Source: JAFGPJ01 sp964439135 (lineage in GTDB: Bacteria; Planctomycetota; Phycisphaerae; Sedimentisphaerales; Anaerobacaceae). Taken from it: DNA of 18,819 nucleotides. Positions 8,563-15,179 of the stretch are shown piece after piece. The DNA lies in assembly GCA_964439135.1 (NCBI GenBank), contig CAYTNN010000076.1:1-18819 (forward strand), in the 5' to 3' direction. Position numbers and translations under genes: made by a program. Below the pieces are notes generated by a model. The model was not told where the DNA came from. It did not search any database and saw nothing but the letters and a program-made list of their open reading frames with translations. Within the stretch, counting starts at the first letter, position 1, and every line of letters begins with the position of its first letter.

Positions 8563-8591
8563 TTGATGTTATTACTGTGTTGGTGTATAAT
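8563..8591 (+). promoter_or_regulatory. Sigma-70-type promoter for the WYL regulator
   Basis: TTGATG (8563-8568), a 17-nt spacer, then a perfect TATAAT (8586-8591). It begins 5 nt after the stop of the hybrid kinase gene and predicts transcription from about 8598, leaving a leader of about 115 nt before the GTG at 8714. It implies the regulator is expressed independently of the signalling operon, although read-through is possible because no terminator is visible between them. Confidence 0.7.
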
Positions 8592-8713
8592 TGTCTGCAA
8601 GAATTGACGGTTTAATCGGCTGTTACTTTAAGATTTACCGAGCCTCTAAGCATTTGTTGTTCTTGGGAAACTCATTAATCGGTGAGGAACCCGACGGATT
8701 CAGGGCACGAGTT

Positions 8714-9694
8714 GTGAAACGCAGCAGAATTAACAGAGTTATAGAGATTCTTACAACATTGCAGGCAGGTGAAAGTTATACCGTCGGTGATTTGTCCGAG
8801 ATGTTTGGAACGAGCCGGCGGACAATCTTTCGCGATATGAAAGAGCTGCAGGCTATCGGCGTGCCGTATCATTACGATATAAAAACAGGCGGCTATACCA
8901 TAGAACCTGAATTTTTCCTGCCGTCGGCGGATCTGAACCTCCAGGAAGCAATGAGTTTGCTTCTGCTGGCTCACAAAGTAAGTAACCAGGTACAGTTGCC
9001 GTTCAAAAGGTCTGCACTTCTGGCCGCCCTGAAAATCGAAAACAATCTCCCCGCCGAAATCAAACAATATTGCAAGACAGCCCTGAGAAATATCTCCACC
9101 GGAGTCAATACCCGGGCACCGGTCCGGCAGAATGTCCAATTTGACAGGATCTTCACACAATTACAGGAAGCTATCGCGAAGAAACACAAAGTGAACATCT
9201 GTTACTATCCGTTTTTCGAGAGTGGAGTCGTTAAAACTGAACTGTGTCCCTATCGTCTTTTCTACAATAACCAGACGTGGCATGTGCTGGGCCGCTCCAA
9301 CCTGCACAATAACGTCCGGACATTCGAGCTTAACTGCATCAGGGAATTGAAAACTACGGAAGAATGCTTCCTTGGAGACGAGGATGTTGACGTGTCCGAA
9401 TACCTCGGCAGGGCCTGGTCAATGATGCCGGAAGGACGAATCTACCATGTAAAGCTGCATTTCCTGCCAAAAGTAGCAAACAATATCGCCGAGGTAAAAT
9501 GGCACAGCACACAAAAAGTTGCACCCAACGGCGACGGCTCGGCAATCGTTGAATTTCGCGTCGACGGCCTGAGTGAAATCACCTGGTGGATACTCGGATA
9601 CGGCGACCAGGTCCAGATTCTGGCGCCGAAAGCACTCCGTGAAAGAGTTTTGGAAGTCGCAACAAATATGATCAAGCTCAATCAGAAAGTTTGA
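8714..9694 (+). CDS. HTH-WYL domain transcriptional regulator
   Basis: 326 residues from a GTG at 8714. This start is chosen because AGGG lies 8 nt before it and the helix-turn-helix begins at once (SRINRVIEILTTLQAGESYT). The frame stays open upstream to a TTG at 8591, but that codon overlaps the promoter's -10 box. The winged HTH (about 1-65) contains VGDLSEMFGTSRRTIFRDMKEL, the DeoR/HTH_11-like recognition helix. The WYL domain (about 140-220) has PYRLFYNNQTWHVLGRS, where the signature triad reads Trp189-His-Val. The C-terminal WCX extension ends with WWILGYGDQVQILAPKALRERV. WYL proteins bind nucleic acid or small ligands and act as repressors or activators; the ligand and targets here are unknown. 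It lies immediately downstream of the signalling operon on the same strand, but it has its own promoter. Confidence 0.9.
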   Translation: MKRSRINRVIEILTTLQAGESYTVGDLSEMFGTSRRTIFRDMKELQAIGVPYHYDIKTGGYTIEPEFFLPSADLNLQEAMSLLLLAHKVSNQVQLPFKRSALLAALKIENNLPAEIKQYCKTALRNISTGVNTRAPVRQNVQFDRIFTQLQEAIAKKHKVNICYYPFFESGVVKTELCPYRLFYNNQTWHVLGRSNLHNNVRTFELNCIRELKTTEECFLGDEDVDVSEYLGRAWSMMPEGRIYHVKLHFLPKVANNIAEVKWHSTQKVAPNGDGSAIVEFRVDGLSEITWWILGYGDQVQILAPKALRERVLEVATNMIKLNQKV

Positions 9695-9767
9695 TTTTCA
9701 CGCCGATACTGCTGAGTGATACATCAGCCACATAGTTTTCTTGCTACAAAACTTGCCTTTAATTTGC

Positions 9768-9796
9768 TTGCAACAATTTCCCGATAAAAGTAAAAT
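9768..9796 (+). promoter_or_regulatory. Candidate promoter of tRNA-Thr
   Basis: TTGCAA (9768-9773), a 17-nt spacer, then TAAAAT (9791-9796). Transcription would start near 9803, about 40 nt before the tRNA. The match is moderate and was picked by eye because a tRNA needs a promoter in this 150-nt gap. Confidence 0.4.
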
Positions 9797-9812
9797 AATA
9801 CTGCCCTTGAGG

Positions 9813-9832
9813 TCGATATACGCGTATATCGA
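9813..9832. repeat. Perfect 20-bp palindrome before tRNA-Thr
   Basis: TCGATATACGCGTATATCGA is identical to its reverse complement over all 20 bases, with no central spacer. It lies 11 nt before the tRNA and downstream of the candidate promoter. It could be an operator for a dimeric protein, or a hairpin in the tRNA leader where processing occurs. The sequence supports the palindrome, not a specific role. Confidence 0.85.
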
Positions 9833-9843
9833 AAAATAGTGAT

Positions 9844-9915
9844 GCCAACGTAGCTCAGTGGTAGAGCTCTGGTTTTGTAAACCAGTGGTCGTCGGTTCGA
9901 ATCCGACCGTTGGCT
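9844..9915 (+). tRNA. tRNA-Thr (anticodon TGT)
   Basis: A complete 72-nt cloverleaf. The acceptor stem GCCAACG pairs with CGTTGGC. The D arm is GCTC/GAGC. The anticodon stem CTGGT/ACCAG encloses loop TTTGTAA, with anticodon TGT at 9876-9878. The T arm GTCGG/CCGAC carries the TTCGAAT loop. The discriminator base is T and no CCA is encoded. It reads ACA and, with modification, other threonine codons. The downstream gene starts only 21 nt later. Confidence 0.97.
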
Positions 9916-9936
9916 TTTCCAATTTCTTTAATTACG

Positions 9937-11946
9937 ATGAGCAAAAAAGTAAAGACAATTAATAAAAGTCATCTGATAGCCGTTTTAATGATACTTATCC
10001 CGGCTCTTGTTCCGCCCGGCCTGGTCATTGCCGCCGAGCAACGATTATCTTCGGCGCAGGATTCCTCAAACAAATATTTCAAGATTCAGGTAGTGGACCG
10101 GCAGACCGGCAGGGGCGTGCCTTTAGTCGAATTACGGACGACCAATAACACGCGGTATTTTACGGACAGCAACGGAATCGTGGCGTATCACGAGCCGGGC
10201 CTGATGGACGCAGAGGTCTTTTTTTTCGTCGAAAGTCACGGCTATGAATTCCCAAAAGACGGATTCGGCATGAACGGAACAAGGCTGAAGACCTCGCCCG
10301 GAGGCAGTGCTGTTATCAAAATAGATCGGCACAATATTGCCGAGCGGCTCTATCGCGTCACGGGCCAGGGAATCTACCGTGACAGTATTCTTACCGGCAG
10401 TCCGGTTCCGCTTAAAAACCCGGTCCTCAACGGGCAGGTCATGGGACAGGATTCGGTGTACAACTGCATCTATCACGGCCGGCTGTTCTGGATGTGGGGC
10501 GATACGGGAAGGCCCTCGTATCCCCTCGGGCACTTTGCAATGGCCGGCGCGGTTTCGGATCTGCCCGGGCAGGGGGGGCTCGATCCTTCTCTCGGCGTCG
10601 ATCTCGAATACTACGTTGCTGCGGACGGATTCAGCAGGCCGGTTTGTCGCTTGAAAGAGAAGGGCCTAGTCTGGCTCGATGGATTGCTGACTGTCAGGGA
10701 CAACCAGGGCCGGCAGCGGATGGTCGCAAAACTGGCCCGGCTGAAAAATCTCGGCGAGGTGCTGGAGCGTGGGCTTGTTGTTTTCAACGATGCGACCGAG
10801 TCATTCGAACCGCTTGTTCGCTCGGGGCCCGATTTCCTGCCGCATAGTGATTCGGGACATGCCTTCGCGGTGGAAGTGGATGGGAAGAAATACTACTATT
10901 TCGCCACACAATTTCCTCTGTCGGTTCGCATGCGCGTCAAGGCCGAGTGGGACCACGTACTCGACCCGAACCGTTACGAAGTCTTGACGTCTCCAAAACC
11001 GCCGGAGCCCTGCCACTGGATCCGTGTCGGCGAGCTGATTGGCGATGATGCCGCCCAAATGCCTTCGCTAATCGAAGCTCTGAAGCAAGAGAAGAAAGAC
11101 ACACATCTCTACGATGTAACCTCGGGCAAAAAAATCACACATCACGGCGGCAGCGTCTATTTCAACGACTACCGGCAACGATGGATCGCGATTTTCGTGC
11201 AGCAGTTCGGCGAAAGCTCATTTCTGGGCGATCTCTGGTACGCCGAGGCCGATACGCCCGTCGGGCCGTGGGCGTATGCCGGAAAGATTGCTACGCACAA
11301 TAAATATTCCTTCTACAATCCGAAGCAGCATCCATTTTTCGATAAAGAAGGCGGCCGCGAGATTTTCTTCGAGGGCACATACACGTTCACATTCTCCGGC
11401 TCACTGGAAAACGCCACGCCGCGCTACGATTACAATCAGATTATGTACCGCCTGAACCTCGACGATCCACGTCTGGCTCTGCCGGTTGCGGTATATCAAG
11501 TACGGGATGAACTCGTAGGGTCGGCAAATTCCGTTTTGCCCACGCGGAACTATCTGCTTCGCGACGGCGTGGAGAAGGCGGAACTGTGGGATTCTGTCGA
11601 ATCGATACCGTTCTATGCCGTCGAGCCGAAAAGAGCTCACAACGATCTTGTCCCCATCTACGCTGAAAAAGGACGGGGAATCAAACTGACTATGGAGCGC
11701 CCTAATCCATCTGCCGAACCGCTTTTTTATGCTTTGCCGTCGAGCGAACAGCAGAGCAAAAATTCAAGTATCGCACCGCTTTATGAATATCGTAATGCCG
11801 AGACAGAGCGGCGAATTTACAGCACTAAACCGACCCTGCAGGAAAAAGGCTGGACCCGAACGGAAAATCCTCTGTGCCGGGTCTGGAAAGCGCCGCCGGG
11901 CTCGCTGCTTCTCGACAGGAACGTAAAACCTGCCGCAGGCCCGTAG
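9937..11946 (+). CDS. Secreted multidomain protein of unknown function (CarboxypepD_reg-like, propeller-like, DUF5648-like)
   Basis: 669 residues from the ATG at 9937; an upstream in-frame TTG at 9910 lies inside the tRNA and is rejected. No Shine-Dalgarno is visible. Residues 1-33 look like a signal peptide (cleavage near IAA/EQ). About 48-130 resembles a transthyretin-like carboxypeptidase regulatory domain (IQVVDRQTGRGVPLVELRTT, then YFTDSNGIVAYHEPG). The large middle has short Trp/Asp-rich strands (RLFWMWGDTGRP, ADTPVGPWAYAGK, EIFFEGTYTFTF) reminiscent of five-bladed propellers such as GH43 or DUF4185. The C-terminal 60 residues (APLYEYRNAETERRIYST, GWTRTENPLCRVW) resemble the DUF5648 repeat. 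A role in binding or acting on extracellular polysaccharide is possible but not shown by catalytic residues I can name. The stop codon lies inside a palindromic repeat, so the original C terminus may have been longer. Confidence 0.8.
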   Translation: MSKKVKTINKSHLIAVLMILIPALVPPGLVIAAEQRLSSAQDSSNKYFKIQVVDRQTGRGVPLVELRTTNNTRYFTDSNGIVAYHEPGLMDAEVFFFVESHGYEFPKDGFGMNGTRLKTSPGGSAVIKIDRHNIAERLYRVTGQGIYRDSILTGSPVPLKNPVLNGQVMGQDSVYNCIYHGRLFWMWGDTGRPSYPLGHFAMAGAVSDLPGQGGLDPSLGVDLEYYVAADGFSRPVCRLKEKGLVWLDGLLTVRDNQGRQRMVAKLARLKNLGEVLERGLVVFNDATESFEPLVRSGPDFLPHSDSGHAFAVEVDGKKYYYFATQFPLSVRMRVKAEWDHVLDPNRYEVLTSPKPPEPCHWIRVGELIGDDAAQMPSLIEALKQEKKDTHLYDVTSGKKITHHGGSVYFNDYRQRWIAIFVQQFGESSFLGDLWYAEADTPVGPWAYAGKIATHNKYSFYNPKQHPFFDKEGGREIFFEGTYTFTFSGSLENATPRYDYNQIMYRLNLDDPRLALPVAVYQVRDELVGSANSVLPTRNYLLRDGVEKAELWDSVESIPFYAVEPKRAHNDLVPIYAEKGRGIKLTMERPNPSAEPLFYALPSSEQQSKNSSIAPLYEYRNAETERRIYSTKPTLQEKGWTRTENPLCRVWKAPPGSLLLDRNVKPAAGP

Positions 11947-11994
11947 GGTGGCAACGCACACCGCAACATGATTGGTGGGCAGTGCCCACCCTAC
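11943..11994. repeat. Nested palindromic repeat (GTAGGGTGG...CCACCCTAC)
   Basis: A 9-bp perfect inverted repeat, GTAGGGTGG (11943-11951) and CCACCCTAC (11986-11994), encloses most of a second one, GGTGGGCA-G-TGCCCACC (11974-11990). The type resembles short dispersed repeats known from many bacterial genomes. The first arm supplies the TAG stop codon (11944-11946) of the upstream gene. As a strong hairpin right after the stop it may also act in transcript termination or mRNA protection. Confidence 0.8.
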
Positions 11995-12022
11995 CGCCCG
12001 ACACCCGCAGTTCGTCATAGAC

Positions 12023-12050
12023 TGTCATTCCTGTGGAAGCAGGAATCCAG
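12023..12050. repeat. Short REP-like hairpin (ATTCCTG/CAGGAAT)
   Basis: ATTCCTG (12027-12033) and CAGGAAT (12040-12046) pair over 7 bp with a 6-nt loop, flanked by GTC on the left and CCAG on the right. This is a variant of the widespread GTCATTCC...GGAATCCAG dispersed repeat. It lies 28 nt after the previous repeat and 25 nt before the LamG fossil. Confidence 0.75.
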
Positions 12051-12075
12051 AATCGAAACAGTTGATTCCGCGTTC

Positions 12076-12147
12076 CTACTTTACCAGCTCCGCGACTTCC
12101 TCGTCGCTGAGCACCTCGTCATAGATACGAATATCATCAATCAGACC
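12076..12147 (-). pseudogene. 3' remnant of a LamG (concanavalin-like) domain gene
   Basis: Reading leftward, 23 codons and a TAG stop give a peptide containing IDDIRIYDEVLSDEEVAEL. This is the characteristic last strand and tail of LamG/concanavalin-like domains (IDDvRIYnraLS-eEI-L). Upstream in the same frame a stop codon occurs after one further codon (12151-12153), and no start or ribosome site is available, so only the tail of the gene survives. It is enclosed by dispersed repeats on both sides, which suggests that repeat insertion or deletion removed the rest. Confidence 0.75.
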
Positions 12148-12187
12148 TAACTAATACGATTTCTGATTAGCAACTGCGCTTGCTTGG

Positions 12188-12328
12188 GTCATCTCCACCG
12201 TCAGGTGTCCCCAAGGGAGAGCGAAGCGCAACGGAGTCAAGAGATCTGGTTACTGTACATGGATTGGTTTCGTATACCAGATTTCTCCGCTTGAAGGCCA
12301 CTTCGTGGCCCCCTCCGGTCGAGATGAC
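12188..12328. repeat. MITE-like imperfect inverted-repeat element with 8-bp ends
   Basis: The ends GTCATCTC (12188-12195) and GAGATGAC (12321-12328) are perfect inverted repeats. The arms are also related: the left arm ends GAGATCTGGT and the right arm begins ACCAGATTTCTC, each next to GGAG or CTCC. A short hairpin GGCCAC-TTC-GTGGCC occupies 12296-12310 in the right arm. The 141-bp unit has no coding capacity and no obvious target-site duplication. It resembles short palindromic mobile units, but family and activity cannot be determined from one copy. The remaining 12329-12501 holds nothing I can name. Confidence 0.6.
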
Positions 12329-12501
12329 AAAAGTGCACAATTTAATCGTATTTGGTATTAGATGTAGTGCTCATTCTCGATTGAATATAACATTCGAAAA
12401 CAGCGTGCAAGTTTAAAATAGGTAATTTATGAAAGCTTTTCTACAGAGCATACCGGACCCCTCTAATTCCCCTCGATGTAGGCAGCTATAGACTATAAAA
12501 G

Positions 12502-13746
12502 TCAAACGTTCAAAATATCGAGCAGTTCGAACTGTTTATCGAGTACTATCCGGCTATCAAATCCAAGCCATCGGTCCAATACGGTTGCATAGACGCGGCG
12601 GAAGTCAGTGTGGAACTTCATGGCACCGTTATCCAAATCGGTAAGGCTGGGATGTGACCCGATTAGACCACTCTTTAGTTTGCCGCCGGCCAAAAAGACG
12701 GGGGCAGCCGCACCATGACCGGTGCCGTGTCGGCCATTTTCCTTCACTGTCCTGCCAAATTCAGAGAAGGTCATCAGCAGAACACGATTCAATGCCTTGT
12801 CTCGCTTTAGATCATTTATAAACGCTGCTATTGATTCGGATAAATGGTGCAGTAGAGAGCAGTGGTTGCCCAGTTGATTTGCGTGGTTGTCAAAGCCGCC
12901 GATTCCGCCGCCGCCGAGTTCGGTGAAGAATATCCTGATGCCGACGTCGGCCCGGATTAGCCTGGCAACCGTATGCAAAGTCTCGGCGAGCCGGAACGCC
13001 GGGTATTCGGCCTTGTTGGCGGATGCCCCGGCCACCGCCTCGATTCGTCGGCTGTTGGCACGGGCAATCGCCGTGCAGTCCCGCAGGTGGTTGAGAAGTG
13101 GATTGTCCCTGTCGGCACGAGAAAGCTCGACCGCCTGCCTCGGCTGCGATTCGCCCGGCGCCGGATCGATAGTCAGATCATCCGGCGACTGGATAGAAGG
13201 GATAATCACGTGTTCGGCCCTCAGGCCGAAAGGCTGAACGATCGGCCCTACGAACACGGCGGGCGTGTCCTTCTGGTTTGTGTGCCAGACGCTGTCTGCG
13301 GCCTGGCCCAGCCAGCCCGTCTGGCAATTGGGATCATCCGGCTTGGCGGTATGCCAGTGGCGCATCGCGACGTCGTGAGAGCGGTCCGAATTGGGATAGC
13401 CCACGCCGTGGAGGATGCTCAGATGTCCCTCCTTGTACAGACGCGAGAAGGCTTCCATTCGCGGATGGAAGCCCAGATACGAGTTGATCTTGTGCACGTC
13501 TTTGGGCTGTAAGCGCAGCGTAGGGCGGTTTCGGGCGTATTCGTCGTCGGCGTACGGAACCACGGTGTTGAGACCATCGTTGCCGCCGGATAGTTGAACG
13601 ACCACGAGAACTGTGTCGCGTTCATTTCGCCGAGCGGCGCCGGTGCTCGCAGCACGAAGAAGTATATTCGGCGCCGGCGATGCGAGCGACAGCATCGTTG
13701 ACGCTCCCAGAGCGGCCTTCAAGAAATCGCGTCGTGTATAGGACAT
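12502..13746 (-). CDS. DUF1501 family protein with twin-arginine signal
   Basis: 414 residues from the ATG at 13746, with GGGAGA a few bases upstream. The start is confirmed by the twin-arginine leader SYTRRDFLKAALGAS (Arg5-Arg6), implying folded export by Tat. The body carries family motifs: VVVQLSGGNDGLNTVVPYAD, LHGVGYPNSDRSHDVAMRHW, GGFDNHANQ, MTFSEFGRTVKENG, and GTGHGAAAPVFLAGG. The Asp/His-rich motifs fit the alkaline-phosphatase-like fold to which DUF1501 is assigned, but no substrate is established. DUF1501 genes commonly sit beside DUF1800 genes; here the gap is 16 nt, holding the ribosome site, so they are surely co-transcribed. A longer frame to 13866 would overlap the DUF1800 coding end and displace the Tat signal, so I reject it. 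No clear terminator follows. Confidence 0.93.
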   Translation of the reverse strand: MSYTRRDFLKAALGASTMLSLASPAPNILLRAASTGAARRNERDTVLVVVQLSGGNDGLNTVVPYADDEYARNRPTLRLQPKDVHKINSYLGFHPRMEAFSRLYKEGHLSILHGVGYPNSDRSHDVAMRHWHTAKPDDPNCQTGWLGQAADSVWHTNQKDTPAVFVGPIVQPFGLRAEHVIIPSIQSPDDLTIDPAPGESQPRQAVELSRADRDNPLLNHLRDCTAIARANSRRIEAVAGASANKAEYPAFRLAETLHTVARLIRADVGIRIFFTELGGGGIGGFDNHANQLGNHCSLLHHLSESIAAFINDLKRDKALNRVLLMTFSEFGRTVKENGRHGTGHGAAAPVFLAGGKLKSGLIGSHPSLTDLDNGAMKFHTDFRRVYATVLDRWLGFDSRIVLDKQFELLDILNV

Positions 13747-13762
13747 TGTATTATCTCCCAAT

Positions 13763-15124
13763 TTAAGCCAGGTGGAATTCAGGAAACGTGACGATTGCCT
13801 GCGCAAGATAACGTGCTCGTCCCCCCAGGTCATCATCCTGTCGGCGGGCCGTCTTCGGCAGCGCATCGTAAACGTCGGGGTCTATACTGCCTTGCAGAAA
13901 GAGATCGAGCAGAAACCGCCGGGCGTCTTCGGGCGTCGCGCACCCGTGCCTTTGGGCTACGGCCCAGGGATTGAGCTTGTTGCCGTACGGGCCCGAGCCT
14001 CGCAGCAATGCCGAGGCAAGGTTCTGGCGAGCGACTATCGCCGTGCTGTTGATCCAGTGCTGTCCGCCGGCCCAGCCTTTTACGGTCGGCGGGTTGTAAA
14101 GATTTTGGCCGAGATTAGCCAGGTCGTTTGCGAGCTGCGTGGTGGAGACCGTCTCTTCCAGAGCCTCGACTATACCAATCGCAAACTCCGCCGGGCTTTT
14201 GATTCGCCTGCGATATGCCGCCGCGGAGAAGAACAGATTGGATCGCAGCATCGTTTCGACAAGTTTCTGCACGTCGTAATCGGTCCCGAAAGACTCGGCC
14301 AGCGGGGAAATTAGGGCCTCGCCGGGCTGCCCGGTCTCACTGATCAGCCAGCGGTACAACTTGCGGACGAGCCGGCGAGACGTGGCCGGCTGTTCGAGTA
14401 TGATTCGCGTCACGTCGTCGCGAGCGAAGTTCCCTTTCCGGCCGAGGATCTGTTTTTCATTCTCATCGTGCTCGCGAGAAATATAGCGCAGCTTGTTCCT
14501 GAGTACGAACCAGCCTGTGAAAGCCCTGGACGCATCCCGGATATCATCTTCCGTGCAGTGGTCCGGGCCCAGTGTGAAAGTCTCCATGAGCGCCCGGGCA
14601 AGGTTCTCGTTCGGCTGTGCTTTGCGACTGGCCTCGGCGCCCAGCCAGATGAGCACGGCGAGGTCTTGTGAGATGCCTTCCAGAAGAACCTGGAACGAGC
14701 CCAGAGCCTGACTGCGCAGAAGCCGGACGTGCTGCTGCATCAATCGGGCATTCTTGACCTTCTCGGCGTTGGTTGCGAAATGGCTGTGCCAGAACAGCGT
14801 CATCTTCTCCTGCAGCGGGTGCGGGGTTTGAATCATCCGCCGCAGCCACCATGCCCGCAACTGGTCCACCGAACCTGTGGCCGCTTCATATTCGTCGTAT
14901 GTGCGGTTGAATCCTGCTATATCGCCCTGAGGCTGGAGCAGCATGTCTATGGTCCGTTGCGGCCCGTCGGCGAGCGCCTGCTGCAATTGGTCCCAATTGG
15001 CACCGAAAGCCGCGCGTCGGTAAAGATGTCCCGCTCGCGCAAGATTCCACGGGCGATCGGCGTCAGGTTCGTATGCCGCCCAGGCCCAGCGGGGGTCCGG
15101 CGGTTTCTCAGTTTGCCCAGCCAT
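13763..15124 (-). CDS. DUF1800 family protein
   Basis: 453 residues from the ATG at 15124, preceded by AAAGGAA. Family motifs run through it: AGHLYRRAAFGAN near the start (about 30-42), EKMTLFWHSHFATN (about 105-120), the very typical PNENLARALMETFTLG (about 170-185), then DASRAFTGW and, near the C-terminal third, NPPTVKGWAGGQHWINSTA. The protein has no evident signal peptide or membrane helix, unlike its DUF1501 partner, which is usual for planctomycete members. Biochemical function is unknown; the constant pairing with DUF1501 suggests a shared task, possibly with one partner carried or matured by the other, but that is inference. It is the middle gene of a three-gene leftward set, 55 nt after the DUF3352-like gene. 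G/C content is high. Confidence 0.93.
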   Translation of the reverse strand: MAGQTEKPPDPRWAWAAYEPDADRPWNLARAGHLYRRAAFGANWDQLQQALADGPQRTIDMLLQPQGDIAGFNRTYDEYEAATGSVDQLRAWWLRRMIQTPHPLQEKMTLFWHSHFATNAEKVKNARLMQQHVRLLRSQALGSFQVLLEGISQDLAVLIWLGAEASRKAQPNENLARALMETFTLGPDHCTEDDIRDASRAFTGWFVLRNKLRYISREHDENEKQILGRKGNFARDDVTRIILEQPATSRRLVRKLYRWLISETGQPGEALISPLAESFGTDYDVQKLVETMLRSNLFFSAAAYRRRIKSPAEFAIGIVEALEETVSTTQLANDLANLGQNLYNPPTVKGWAGGQHWINSTAIVARQNLASALLRGSGPYGNKLNPWAVAQRHGCATPEDARRFLLDLFLQGSIDPDVYDALPKTARRQDDDLGGRARYLAQAIVTFPEFHLA

Positions 15125-15179
15125 GAGTCGTTCCTTTCGCTATTCACACCCGCAGATAAACGTTAGCACAAACAGAAGT

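Noticed and set aside
8591..8713. N-terminal extension of the WYL protein from TTG 8591
   Set aside because: The codon shares its first base with the perfect TATAAT, and the extension has no family-like residues; GTG 8714 has a ribosome site.
9711..9728. GCTGA/TCAGC hairpin after the WYL gene as a terminator
   Set aside because: Only 5 bp with an 8-nt loop and no T-run directly after it.
9910..9936. TTG at 9910 as start of the secreted protein after the tRNA
   Set aside because: It lies inside the tRNA acceptor stem.
12180..12416. Rightward open frame over the repeat element
   Set aside because: Almost wholly composed of the inverted-repeat unit; no domain or ribosome site.
13747..13866. 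Longer N terminus of the DUF1501 protein
   Set aside because: It would overlap the end of the DUF1800 gene by about 100 nt and bury the twin-arginine signal; ATG 13746 has GGGAGA upstream.
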